DNA of 64,000 nucleotides, taken from the NCBI GenBank assembly GCA_017644045.1, contig JAEPMI010000014.1:248001-312000 (forward strand), written 5' to 3'. Of this stretch, positions 43,451 through 51,653 are shown one piece after another. Origin of the DNA: Deltaproteobacteria bacterium (GTDB taxonomy: Bacteria; Myxococcota_A; Polyangia; Polyangiales; Houyiibacteriaceae). Each line of letters begins with the position of its first letter. The first letter of the stretch is position 1. Below the pieces are notes generated by a model. It made no database searches, was not told where the DNA came from, and saw only the letters and a program-made list of their open reading frames with translations. The position numbers and the translations under genes were made by a program.

Positions 43451-44320
43451 TCACCCCTTCAACCGTGGGCGCACGGCGGCGTCGAAGTGCTCGAGGAACG
43501 CGCGCACTCGGCTGTTGGTGCGCAGCTCTGGGATCGTGAGCGTCCACAGGCTCCTCGACGGCGCTTCGTCGCCGAGGGGCACCACGTCGAGGCGCTCCGC
43601 ATCGAAGCGCGCGAGGAAGTGGACGCCGATGCCCGCGACGAGGGCTCGGCGCATGACCTGGTACGAGTCGAACCCCATCGCGATGGGTGCTCCGTCCGCC
43701 ACCTTCCGGTACCAGGGCTCGAGGCCTCGGCCGTCATCGCGCGCGTCGAAGCGCAGCCACGGGAACGCATGGAGCGGTGCGTCGCGGCCCACGCGATCGA
43801 CGAGCGATGGCGCGCCGTAGATGGGGAAGGCGACGTCGCCGAGCTTACGACCGATCAGCGCCTCGGGCGGTGTGTCCCGCATTCGAATCGCGACGTCGGC
43901 TTCCCGCCGTCGGAGCGAGACCTCTTCGTCGGTGGAGAGCACGGAGAGCTCGATGCCGGGGTGGACCTCCATGAACGAGGCGAAGACGTCGGCGAAGCAC
44001 TCGAAGAGAAAGTCGGTGGTCGAGACGCGCAGCGTCCCGAGGAGCTCCGCGTCCCGTCCGGCCAAGCGAGCGGTGACTCCGAGGACCTCGGCCTCGAGGG
44101 TCTCCGCCGAGCGCGCGAGCTCTTCGCCTGCGGCCGTCGGGACGAGCCCCGACGGAGTCTCGGTGAAGAGGCCCACGCCCATCGATCGCTCGAGGGCTCG
44201 AATGCGGCGACCGACCGTGGTGCGGACGACGTCGAGCTCCTTCGCCGCCGCGGTCAGGCTCCCGGTCCGGAAGAGCGCCAGCACGTAGCGCAGGTCATCC
44301 CAGTTCGGCACGGCGTGCAT
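43451..44320 (-). CDS. LysR-type transcriptional regulator
   Basis: About 289 residues from ATG 44320. The N-terminal winged helix-turn-helix (about 8-66) includes GSLTAAAKELDVVRTTVGRR. A linker helix and a substrate-binding periplasmic-type domain (about 93-289) follow, e.g. GIELSVLSTDEEVSLRRREA. It is divergent from the DUF4345-like gene at 44421 with a 100-bp gap, the usual layout for control of the neighbour. The effector is unknown. Confidence 0.92.
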   Translation of the reverse strand: MHAVPNWDDLRYVLALFRTGSLTAAAKELDVVRTTVGRRIRALERSMGVGLFTETPSGLVPTAAGEELARSAETLEAEVLGVTARLAGRDAELLGTLRVSTTDFLFECFADVFASFMEVHPGIELSVLSTDEEVSLRRREADVAIRMRDTPPEALIGRKLGDVAFPIYGAPSLVDRVGRDAPLHAFPWLRFDARDDGRGLEPWYRKVADGAPIAMGFDSYQVMRRALVAGIGVHFLARFDAERLDVVPLGDEAPSRSLWTLTIPELRTNSRVRAFLEHFDAAVRPRLKG

Positions 44321-44340
44321 ATTCGCACGGTCCCCGAGCG

Positions 44341-44356
44341 AACACACTCGTGTTTT
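44341..44356. promoter_or_regulatory. Candidate LysR operator
   Basis: AACACAC-TC-GTGTTTT is a near-perfect dyad (6 of 7 base pairs) in the divergent intergenic region, next to AT-rich TTTTGCACAAGAAAA. LysR regulators bind such dyads; the match is suggestive only. Confidence 0.4.
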
Positions 44357-44420
44357 GCACAAGAAAACGGATGCATGGTCTCTCTCGGGTCGACTGGCGA
44401 CCCAGAAAGAAGAAGCTGCC

Positions 44421-44864
44421 GTGCATCATCGCACCCACATCGGCTCCCCCATCCCTCCTCTGGCTCGCCTCCTGGTGGGGGCCGCAGCCCTGATCCTGTT
44501 GGCGGTCGGCCTCTGGATCTTCGCCGACCCCATCGCCTACCAGGCGAGCATGGGCGTGGCGATCCCCGATGACCCGACCCTCCTCTCCGACATGCGAGCG
44601 CAGGCCGGCGCGCTGCTCGGCTTCGCCGGCCTGCTCGGCTTCGCGACGCTCCGCCCTCGACACATCGCCCTGGCTGCCCCCGCGGGCGCGGTCCTCTTCC
44701 TCGCCTACGGGCTTTCGCGGCTCGTGGCGATGTCGGTCGACGGCCTCCCCGTGGGCTCGTTGGTCGCGGCGGCGTCCGTCGAGCTGGCGGTCGGCGCGGC
44801 TCTCGCGTTCGTCGCGTGGCGCATGGGCCCGGCCGCTCAGCGGAGCTCGATCGCTCGGACCTGA
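44421..44864 (+). CDS. DUF4345-like small membrane protein
   Basis: About 147 residues from GTG 44421, preceded by AGAAAGAAGAAG. It has four membrane helices (LLVGAAALILLAVGLWIF, AGALLGFAGLLGFATL, LAAPAGAVLFLAYGLSRL, AASVELAVGAALAFVAW), matching the DUF4345 layout. It is likely the target of the divergent LysR protein. The function of this family is not established. Its stop lies in a hairpin shared with the next gene. Confidence 0.75.
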   Translation: MHHRTHIGSPIPPLARLLVGAAALILLAVGLWIFADPIAYQASMGVAIPDDPTLLSDMRAQAGALLGFAGLLGFATLRPRHIALAAPAGAVLFLAYGLSRLVAMSVDGLPVGSLVAAASVELAVGAALAFVAWRMGPAAQRSSIART

Positions 44865-44878
44865 CCTTCAATCAGGTC
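44858..44878. terminator. Bidirectional hairpin spanning two stop codons
   Basis: GACCTGA and TCAGGTC form a perfect 7-bp stem with a 7-nt loop. The TGA of the DUF4345-like gene is in the left arm, and the phosphoesterase TGA lies in the loop, next to the right arm. Confidence 0.55.
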
Positions 44879-45674
44879 GCTGCAGCACCACCACCCGGCT
44901 GTCCACGTTGAGCACCTGCGGCCCTTCGGCTGGTTCGTGGAGTGGGTCCTCCCAGTGGACGTGACCGCACACGACCAGGCCTTCGAATCCGTCGGTTCGC
45001 TCCCGGACGTCGAGGTCTCCCGACTGGCGCTTCGCGCCGTCCGGTCCCTGATGGAGCACCAGTAGGTCCGGCGCCTCGTCCACGACGAGCTCGAGGAGCG
45101 TGAGGAACTCCGAGACCGACTTCCGCCCCGGCTTCTTCGCGTTGCCCATGATCTCCCCGACGCCGCCGATCGACAGACCGTCGAGCGCTTCGACCTCCCC
45201 ATCGAGCAGATGCACGCCTTCGGTGGCCTCGAGGCGCTCGCGGTCGCGCTTCGATCCGAAGCGGTCGTGGTTCCCCTGCACCCCGGCGACCCACCGGTAG
45301 GCAGCGGCGAAAGCGGTCCACACCTCGCGCACGTCGCCAGACGCGCCACGCACGTTTCCGGCGGGAGCCGAGTAGAGATCGCCTGCGAGGATCACGCCGG
45401 TGCGTTCGGGGTAGGGGAGCGCTCCCCGTTCGCTCAGCTCGAGCAGCTGGTCCACCAGGTGGACTCCGAGCAGCACGTTGGCGCCGTCGTGAATCCAGGA
45501 GGGCACGACACCCTGGAGGTCGCTCGTGATCACCAGCGCGTCGAGGTCCGATGGCAGCCCTTCCGCTTCGCCCACGAGAACCGGCAAGACGGACGACACC
45601 GTCCGACCGCCCCTCCCAGCGTTGGTGTAGCGGATCCGGTGAATCGCCTCCGATGTCAGCGCGCCGACCCTCAT
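44868..45674 (-). CDS. Metallophosphoesterase
   Basis: This 268-residue protein has a calcineurin-like fold. Metal-binding motifs are ITSDLQG (about 49-55), LAGDLYSAP (about 96-104), QGNHDRF (about 133-139), LVLHQGPDG and VCGHVHWEDP (about 235-244). It differs from the larger enzyme at 21709. Substrate unknown. A hairpin separates it from the LRR gene upstream on the same strand. Confidence 0.85.
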   Translation of the reverse strand: MRVGALTSEAIHRIRYTNAGRGGRTVSSVLPVLVGEAEGLPSDLDALVITSDLQGVVPSWIHDGANVLLGVHLVDQLLELSERGALPYPERTGVILAGDLYSAPAGNVRGASGDVREVWTAFAAAYRWVAGVQGNHDRFGSKRDRERLEATEGVHLLDGEVEALDGLSIGGVGEIMGNAKKPGRKSVSEFLTLLELVVDEAPDLLVLHQGPDGAKRQSGDLDVRERTDGFEGLVVCGHVHWEDPLHEPAEGPQVLNVDSRVVVLQRPD

Positions 45675-45712
45675 CTGGCGGCGCAGAGTGAGGACGAAGC
45701 GTCCGAGCGCAA

Positions 45713-45728
45713 GGCTGAGCGCTCAGCC
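45713..45728. terminator. Perfect 16-bp palindrome across the LRR stop
   Basis: GGCTGAGCGCTCAGCC has no spacer and contains the minus-strand TGA (45725-45723). It lies after the LRR gene and before the phosphoesterase start. No U-run; terminator role inferred. Confidence 0.5.
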
Positions 45729-46643
45729 GCGGATCCGACCGCCCGACTCTTCGACGAGTCGTTCCAAGAGCGGGGTCGGTTCCCGACCGGGGGTGCTGAA
45801 CGAGCCGCTGACGTCGATCGTCGCCACCTCGGCGAACGCTTCGGAGAGCAGCGCTTCCGCGCACGACTCGTCGAGGAACGAGCCCTCGATCGTCGCGCCG
45901 AGCAGGCTCAACGACTCCAGGTGCTCGAAGAAGCCCGCTTCGGGGAGCGCTTCGATGAGCTCGGGACCGAACTCGCAGCCGTGAATGGTCAGCGCACGGA
46001 GCGCGGGGAGCTCTCGCGCGAGCAACGAGTCCAGGTCGTCGATGCCGAGCAGGTCGGCGCCCTCGTTCTCGTGGTCGTAGAGCCAGAGCTCGAGGTGCGC
46101 GATGCCATCGAGGTCGAGCTCGTCCAGGGCTTCGAGGGCGTCGACGCTCAGCGCGGCGAGGCCGAGGTGACGCACACCCTCGGTACTCAGCTCGGCGTTC
46201 TCTTCGTGCCATTCGCCCTGGAGGCGCAAGGTCTCGAGATCGAGCTTCGAGAAGAGCGCGCTGCAGTCGGGGAGCTCCACGAAGCAGAAGCCCAGCGAGG
46301 AGCTCGGGGAGTGGCGGAACCCGTCGAGGACGCCCCAGGCGAGGGACCGCACGCTGCTCGGGAGCTTCTCGGTGAGCAGGTCGGCCAGCCACCCGCGGAA
46401 GAGCTCGCCGGAGTAGTCCGGCCGGATCTGGACCTCGACGGTGGTCGGCGAGCCCTTGGAGAGTGCCTGGGCGAGCGCGTCGCCGACCCAGCGGCCGAGC
46501 TCGCCTTCGCCTTCGAGCGCGGCGTCGTAGTCGTCGCAGTGGCGGACCTCGAGGGTCACCGTGTCTCCGTGGAACCGGACCACGCTTCCCGGGCTGCCGT
46601 CTTCGTGGGCGCCTTGGCTCAGCTCGAACATGGTTTCGGTCAT
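45723..46643 (-). CDS. Leucine-rich-repeat protein
   Basis: This 306-residue acidic cytosolic protein carries several LRR-like units from about 120 to 280 (LDLETLRLQGEWHEENAEL, LSVDALEALDELDLDGIAHL, ELPALRALTIHGCEFGPELI). It resembles bacterial LRR proteins of the STM4015 type. Likely a protein-interaction scaffold. Stand-alone, with the TetR gene upstream on the same strand. Confidence 0.78.
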   Translation of the reverse strand: MTETMFELSQGAHEDGSPGSVVRFHGDTVTLEVRHCDDYDAALEGEGELGRWVGDALAQALSKGSPTTVEVQIRPDYSGELFRGWLADLLTEKLPSSVRSLAWGVLDGFRHSPSSSLGFCFVELPDCSALFSKLDLETLRLQGEWHEENAELSTEGVRHLGLAALSVDALEALDELDLDGIAHLELWLYDHENEGADLLGIDDLDSLLARELPALRALTIHGCEFGPELIEALPEAGFFEHLESLSLLGATIEGSFLDESCAEALLSEAFAEVATIDVSGSFSTPGREPTPLLERLVEESGGRIRG

Positions 46644-46684
46644 GCCCTTCGCTACGCCCGGATCGAGGCGCAGCTTCCCTTCGC

Positions 46685-47299
46685 TCAGGTGGGTGGGACG
46701 AGGCGCCGCACGATGGCCCGCACCATGCGGCGGGTCGCCTTCTCGTCGTCGAGCGGGAGCGACGACGCGCGGGTCAAGAAGAGCGAGTGGACGAAGCGGG
46801 TGAGCACTTCGGCGACCGGTGCCGGATCGAGCTCCGCGATGAGTCCGTCGGCCATGAGTCGGCGCAGGTGACCGGTGATGAAGTTGGTGCCGAGCATCAT
46901 CAGGGTCTCCCCACGCACCGTGATCAGGGGGAGCACGAGCTCGGGATCGGTCTCGAGCAGTCGGGTGAGCAGCGGGGCGTCGCGCACGCGCAGCAGGACT
47001 CGGACGATCGCGTTGCTGAGCTGCTCGTCGGCCGGGCCGTCTTTGCTGACCGTGCTGTCGAGATCCGTGAGTAGGCTCGTGATGGCGTTGGCCAGGACGG
47101 CCGTCGCGAGCTCCTCCTTGCCGGCATACCGGCGGTAGAGGGTTGCGGGGCTCATCGACGCGCGTTCGGCGATGTCACCCATTCGCGAGCGGCGGATCCC
47201 GAACTCGAGAAAGACGTCGCGGGCGGCGGCGAGGACGGCGTCGTCCCCGCGATCCTCGCGAGCGAGCTGGGCCAGGAGCGCTTCCGTGGAGAGCTTCAT
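46685..47299 (-). CDS. TetR-family regulator
   Basis: About 204 residues from ATG 47299. The helix-turn-helix (about 32-62) reads SRMGDIAERASMSPATLYRR. The remaining helical C-terminus is the ligand/dimer domain. It is divergent from the metallo-beta-lactamase-fold gene at 47482, with a dyad in between, so it very likely controls itself and that gene. Confidence 0.92.
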   Translation of the reverse strand: MKLSTEALLAQLAREDRGDDAVLAAARDVFLEFGIRRSRMGDIAERASMSPATLYRRYAGKEELATAVLANAITSLLTDLDSTVSKDGPADEQLSNAIVRVLLRVRDAPLLTRLLETDPELVLPLITVRGETLMMLGTNFITGHLRRLMADGLIAELDPAPVAEVLTRFVHSLFLTRASSLPLDDEKATRRMVRAIVRRLVPPT

Positions 47300-47412
47300 C
47301 GTCGCCACGTCCGGGATAGGCCGGTGCCATGGCAATGTCGAGCAAGGAACGTCCGTGGAGCGCACCGCGGGCTCGAAACCATTGATGTTTCCAGTGGTTC
47401 TGTCGTCCCGCG

Positions 47413-47447
47413 TTGACACGGTGAGAGAATATTGCGTAAATCTCTCA
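47413..47447. promoter_or_regulatory. TetR operator overlapping a promoter
   Basis: TGAGAGA-N12-TCTCTCA (47422-47447) is a perfect 7-bp dyad of 26 bp. A TTGACA -35 (47413-47418) sits 18 nt before a weak TAAATC -10 (47437-47442), so the dyad overlaps the promoter for the gene at 47482. It is AT-rich relative to its surroundings. Confidence 0.6.
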
Positions 47448-47481
47448 TGGGTCGCGGAGGCGTCCCGGAGGAGAACGCGCC

Positions 47482-48783
47482 ATGAAGACCCTGCTCGATC
47501 TGTCCGCTCGCTTCATCGATGAGAACCTCTATGAAGGCCCCTTCTCGGTGAACCGCGTGAGCATGCAGCTGGCGCCGATCACCGAGGGCATCGCGATGGT
47601 CGAGGCCTTCTCGCACGTGGTGGTCTTCGACACGGGAGACGGACTCGTCGCCTTCGACACCAGCCTCGAGCCGATGAACCAGGGGATCCTCAGAGGCATC
47701 CGCACCTGGTCCGACGCGCCGGTCCACACGGTCGCCTACACCCACGGCCACATCGACCACATCGGCGGCGCTCGAGCGTTCGTCGACGAGGCCCGCTCGC
47801 GGGGCGATCGGGATCCGCGCTTCATCGGGCATCGCGGCGTGATCGCGCGCTTCGACCGCTACCAATCGACCAACGGCTACAACCGGATCATCAACGAGCG
47901 GCAGTTCAGCACGCTCGGCAAGGTGCTGCTCGGTGGCTCGCTCGACGGTCGCTTCGGTCCGAAGGACTGGGTGCGCCCGGACGTGACCTTCGACGACCGC
48001 ATGAGCGTCCGGGTGGGGGAGCTGACCTTCCATCTCTTCCACGACCGCGGCGAGACCGACGACCATCTGTGGGCCTGGGTCCCGGAGAAGAAGGCGCTCG
48101 TGGTCGGTGACTTCGTGACCTGGGTCTTCCCGAACGCCGGCAACCCGCAGAAGGTCCAGCGCTACCCCGGCGAGTGGGCGCGCGCGCTCCGCACCATGGC
48201 GAGCTATCCGGCCGAGCTCCTGTTGCCGGCCCACGGTCTCCCCGTCGGCGGCGCCGATCGCATCCAGCGAGTGCTCGGCGACCTCGCGACCGCGCTCGAG
48301 AGCCTCGTCGAGCAGACCCTCGCGCGGATGAACGAGGGCATGCCGCTCAACCAGATCCTCATGGAGGTGAAGGTCCCGGAAGAGCTCATGGAGCGCCCTT
48401 ATCTCCGGCCGGCCTACGACGAGCCCGAGTTCGTGGTCCGCAACATCTGGCGCCTCTACGGCGGCTGGTACGACGGCAACCCCGCGCACCTCAAGCCGCC
48501 TTCCGACAGCTCGGTCGCCAAGGAGCTCGCCTCCCTCTGCGGTGGCGCCGTCGCGCTCGCGGAACGAGCCGTCGCGTTGAGAGACTCGGACCCGCGACTT
48601 GCCTGCGAGCTCGCCCAGATGGCCTTTCTCGCCACCCCGGACGACGCCGCCGTCCACGCCGCCCGCGCCGAGGTCTTCCGCGCCCGCCGCGACAGCGAGC
48701 TCAGCCTCATGGCCAAGGGCATCTTCGGCACCGCCGCCTCGGAGAGCGAAGCCCGGAAGAAGGCCCTCGAAGCCGAGGGTTGA
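47482..48783 (+). CDS. Metallo-beta-lactamase-fold hydrolase with alkyl-sulfatase-like C-terminus
   Basis: This 433-residue enzyme has a dinuclear metal motif THGHIDHIGG (about 87-96). Later ligands are likely in FHDRGETDDH (about 191-200), VVGDFVTWVFP and LPAHGLP. The second half (from about 275) resembles the alkyl-sulfatase dimerisation domain (MEVKVPEELMERPYLRPAYD). Related enzymes hydrolyse alkyl sulfates or lactones. It is probably repressed by the divergent TetR protein. Confidence 0.88.
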   Translation: MKTLLDLSARFIDENLYEGPFSVNRVSMQLAPITEGIAMVEAFSHVVVFDTGDGLVAFDTSLEPMNQGILRGIRTWSDAPVHTVAYTHGHIDHIGGARAFVDEARSRGDRDPRFIGHRGVIARFDRYQSTNGYNRIINERQFSTLGKVLLGGSLDGRFGPKDWVRPDVTFDDRMSVRVGELTFHLFHDRGETDDHLWAWVPEKKALVVGDFVTWVFPNAGNPQKVQRYPGEWARALRTMASYPAELLLPAHGLPVGGADRIQRVLGDLATALESLVEQTLARMNEGMPLNQILMEVKVPEELMERPYLRPAYDEPEFVVRNIWRLYGGWYDGNPAHLKPPSDSSVAKELASLCGGAVALAERAVALRDSDPRLACELAQMAFLATPDDAAVHAARAEVFRARRDSELSLMAKGIFGTAASESEARKKALEAEG

Positions 48784-48787
48784 GCGC

Positions 48788-49252
48788 CTACCGGGCGCGA
48801 ACCCGGATGCGAACGGGGCGCTCGCCCGCGGCCTTCGCGATGGCGCGCATCGGGCATCGTTCGGCGCGGAGGGTGCATCGGAAGTCGGCGGGCAGCAGGC
48901 CGCGGGAGAGGATCTCGCGCGCCTGGGTGTGGCGGCGGCAGATGTGGAAGCGTCGTTCTTGGAGGAAGAAGCCGATCTCCTCGTGGCCGAGGATGAACTC
49001 GAGCATCTGCTGCTTGGCGAGTCGCGTGTCGGGGCCGAGCTCGGTGTCTTCCGCGGTGCGACCCTCGAGGCGGATGGGGAGCGGTTCCCACGAGTCGGCG
49101 TCCTCGGTCCACGCGATGTCGTCGGCGCGCGGATCCCAGAGGTGTTGGAGCTCTCTCTGGCGGGAGCTGGGGAGCTTCGCCCACCAACGCTCGAGGACCC
49201 ATCGGTCTCCGATGGGCACGGCGTTCGCCAGCGCGTCGGGCAGTGTCCTCAT
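48788..49252 (-). CDS. Small hypothetical protein coupled to ATP-grasp gene
   Basis: About 154 residues from ATG 49252, which overlaps the stop of the upstream ATP-grasp gene (ATGA). It has Trp-rich N-terminal helices (RWVLERWWAKLPSSRQRELQ) and three later cysteines (FHICRRH, FRCTLRAERC). Its tight coupling suggests a shared substrate with the ATP-grasp enzyme. No family recognised. Confidence 0.7.
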   Translation of the reverse strand: MRTLPDALANAVPIGDRWVLERWWAKLPSSRQRELQHLWDPRADDIAWTEDADSWEPLPIRLEGRTAEDTELGPDTRLAKQQMLEFILGHEEIGFFLQERRFHICRRHTQAREILSRGLLPADFRCTLRAERCPMRAIAKAAGERPVRIRVRAR

Positions 49253-50193
49253 CGGTTCCCCGCGACGTGTCGGTAGACGTCTCGGGGATCCAGGAGCGGT
49301 GGGAACGTCGATACTCCGCCGTCGTTGAGCTCGATGACGACCCAGGTCCCGTCCGTGAGACGCGCGACGTCCGCGGTGAAGAAGGGGGACTCGACCGCCG
49401 CGAGGAAGTCGAACCGTTCCGTCGGCGGAGCGCTCTCGTGATCGTGGTAGGGCGCCTGGGCGACGAGCTCGCCCTCCCACCACACGAGGCGATGCTCGTC
49501 GAAGAGAGGCTCTCCGTTCGCGCCCTCGATCGGCAGCTCGGCGAGCGGGAGCAGCTCGCGGACCACGAAGCCACGCTCGAAGCGCTCGCCCCGAGCGTCG
49601 AGCAGGGCCTGGCAGGTCGCCGCGAAGTCGGAGCGCGATGCCTCGGCGCCCACGATGCAGGCCTCGTCCCACGCCTCCTTGGCCGACTTCACGTGGTCCT
49701 TCAGGAACCAGGGCCGGGGCACTCGCTGCGCTGCCTCCCACGCGGCGTCGATGCTCGGCTCGTCGGTCCATGCGCTGGCGGCGGTGTGACCTTCGAGGGC
49801 CGGGTAGTAGTTGGGCAGGTAGAGCGTCTGGGCGTACTCGTCTGGCGTCACGACCAGCTGCTCCCCTCGGTCCTCCACCGCCTCGGCGAGGGCGGTGTAC
49901 TCGCCCTCCGAGAGCATCCAGCCCCGGTAGAGCCAGGTCCGCCCCGGCTCTTCATCGATGTGCTCGAGCGCGAGCTCGGCCTCCCCGTCCACGACGGGTT
50001 CCATCGGGATCCACGCGGAGTCGAGCTCGAGCTCGTCGAGCGCGTGGCTCTCCAGGTCGAAGGTGTCCGACTGGGCTTGGGGCGCCGAGGGTCGGCAGAA
50101 GAGGACGGCGATGGCTGAGTCGTTCAATGGAGCGACGAGGTAGCCAGAATTCGCCCGCGAACCAGTCTGGAAGTTCCCGAGATCTCGTGTCAC
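49249..50193 (-). CDS. ATP-grasp protein, R2K-like
   Basis: This 314-residue cytosolic protein, from GTG 50193, has an ATP-grasp domain: PRPWFLKDHVKSAKEAW (about 159-175), VVRELLPLAE (about 210-219), DEHRLVWWEGELVAQAPYHD (about 230-249), FFTADVARLTDG and VVIELNDGGVS for metal-ATP binding. It is close to the R2K family that ligates carboxylates to amines, often in peptide tagging. Substrate unknown. It forms an operon with the 154-residue gene downstream. Confidence 0.82.
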   Translation of the reverse strand: MTRDLGNFQTGSRANSGYLVAPLNDSAIAVLFCRPSAPQAQSDTFDLESHALDELELDSAWIPMEPVVDGEAELALEHIDEEPGRTWLYRGWMLSEGEYTALAEAVEDRGEQLVVTPDEYAQTLYLPNYYPALEGHTAASAWTDEPSIDAAWEAAQRVPRPWFLKDHVKSAKEAWDEACIVGAEASRSDFAATCQALLDARGERFERGFVVRELLPLAELPIEGANGEPLFDEHRLVWWEGELVAQAPYHDHESAPPTERFDFLAAVESPFFTADVARLTDGTWVVIELNDGGVSTFPPLLDPRDVYRHVAGNR

Positions 50194-50224
50194 TCTCCAG
50201 TCGAGTCAGGGCTCCCCGAGCGGG

Positions 50225-50273
50225 TCGAGCCTGCTCTCCACAGCCGCTGCGGTTAACGCAGCGGGGGGCTCGA
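50225..50273. promoter_or_regulatory. Nested palindrome upstream of the flavin oxidoreductase
   Basis: TCGAGCC/GGCTCGA (outer) and CCGCTGCG-GTTAA-CGCAGCGG (inner) are perfect inverted repeats in the 107-bp divergent region between 50193 and 50301. It may be an operator or a leader hairpin. Confidence 0.5.
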
Positions 50274-50300
50274 CGACCGTAGGGCCCGAGGAGAGAACAG

Positions 50301-51551
50301 GTGAGCCACGACGACGAACGCGCCCGGCCCCACGAGGTCCTGGGCCAGCCCTTCACCCTTCCGAACGGGCAGGTGGTGCCCAACCGCTCGATGAAGTCCG
50401 CGATGAGCGAGGCGCTCGCGGGGGCCGACATGCGCGCCCCCGACAAGATGGCGACGCTGTACCGGCGTTGGGCCAAGGGCGGCGTCGGGCTCTCGGTGAC
50501 CGGCAACGTGATGGTCGACCGTCGCGCGCTCGGTGAGCCCGGGAACATCGTTCTCGAGGACGATCGGGACCTGGCGGCGCTCCAGGGTTGGGCGAAGGCC
50601 GGCAAGTCTCACGGCGGGCTGATCTACATGCAGCTCAACCACCCGGGGCGGCAGGTGCCGAAGTTCCTCAACGCGGAGTCGGTCGCGCCCTCCGCCGTGC
50701 CCTTCAGCGAGAAGATGGCGGCGATGTTCGCGACGCCGCGGGCGCTGGAGCTCGCCGAGATCGAAGACCTCGTCGAGCGCTTCGGGCGCAGCGCGGCCAT
50801 CGCCGAACGGGCCGGCTTCGATGGCGTGCAGATCCACGGGGCGCATGGCTACCTCGTGAGCCAGTTCCTCTCGCCGCTCACCAACCAGCGCGAGGACCGC
50901 TACGGAGGGTCGGCGGAGAACCGCCGGCGCTTCGTGCTCGAGGTCTATCGAGCGATGCGCGACGCCACGAGCGACGGCTTCGGCGTCGCCATCAAGATCA
51001 ACTCCGCGGACTTCCAGCGCGGTGGCGTCTCCGAGGAAGAGTCGATGGAGACGATCCGCGCGCTCGGTGATGCCGGAATGGACTTCATCGAGGTCTCGGG
51101 TGGCACCTACGAGGCGCCGGCGATGGTCGGCGTGAAGTCGAGCACGAAGTCGCGCGAGGCCTACTTCCTCGAGTTCGCGGAGAAGGTCCGCGCCGAGCTC
51201 GACGCGCCGCTCGTGGTGACCGGTGGGTTCCGCTCGGGCGCCGCGATGGCCGACGCCATTCGCTCGGGCGCCGTGGACCTGGTCGGTCTCGCGCGGCCGC
51301 TCGCGGTCCATCCGGACTTCCCGAAGGAGCTGCTGACTTTCGATGAGGCGAGCGTGTCCCTCGCGAAGCGCACGACCGGCGTGAAGACCATCGACCGCAT
51401 GGGCATGGTCGAGCTGACCTGGTACGCGCGCCAGCTCCACTACATGGCGGCCGGCCGCGAGCCGGTGCCCGACCGCCACCCGATCCGCGCGCTCGCCGAG
51501 CAGCTCGTGACCGCGGGGCCCAAAGCTTTCCGACCGCGCCGTGGGCGCTGA
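50301..51551 (+). CDS. Old-yellow-enzyme-type NADH:flavin oxidoreductase
   Basis: The 416-residue protein starts at GTG 50301. It is a TIM-barrel FMN enzyme with the OYE signature HGAHGYLVSQFLSPLTNQRE (about 180-199, quoted in part) and DRYGGSAENRRRF. N-terminal KSAMSE contacts FMN. It probably reduces enoates with NAD(P)H. There is no C-terminal Fe-S/NAD domain, so it is not a large 2,4-dienoyl-CoA reductase. An SDR gene follows after 100 bp. Confidence 0.93.
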   Translation: MSHDDERARPHEVLGQPFTLPNGQVVPNRSMKSAMSEALAGADMRAPDKMATLYRRWAKGGVGLSVTGNVMVDRRALGEPGNIVLEDDRDLAALQGWAKAGKSHGGLIYMQLNHPGRQVPKFLNAESVAPSAVPFSEKMAAMFATPRALELAEIEDLVERFGRSAAIAERAGFDGVQIHGAHGYLVSQFLSPLTNQREDRYGGSAENRRRFVLEVYRAMRDATSDGFGVAIKINSADFQRGGVSEEESMETIRALGDAGMDFIEVSGGTYEAPAMVGVKSSTKSREAYFLEFAEKVRAELDAPLVVTGGFRSGAAMADAIRSGAVDLVGLARPLAVHPDFPKELLTFDEASVSLAKRTTGVKTIDRMGMVELTWYARQLHYMAAGREPVPDRHPIRALAEQLVTAGPKAFRPRRGR

Positions 51552-51562
51552 GGCCTCGTTAC

Positions 51563-51578
51563 CGTGCGTCGTCGCACG
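51563..51578 (+). terminator. Small hairpin after the flavin oxidoreductase
   Basis: CGTGCG-TCGT-CGCACG is a perfect 6-bp stem 12 bp after the TGA. No U-run follows, so the role is uncertain. Confidence 0.35.
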
Positions 51579-51653
51579 AGCGGGGTGCAACGACTCGCGT
51601 CACAGCCTCCACCACTCTCCGACTTCGAGAGCTCCAACGCAAAGGAGCGAGAG

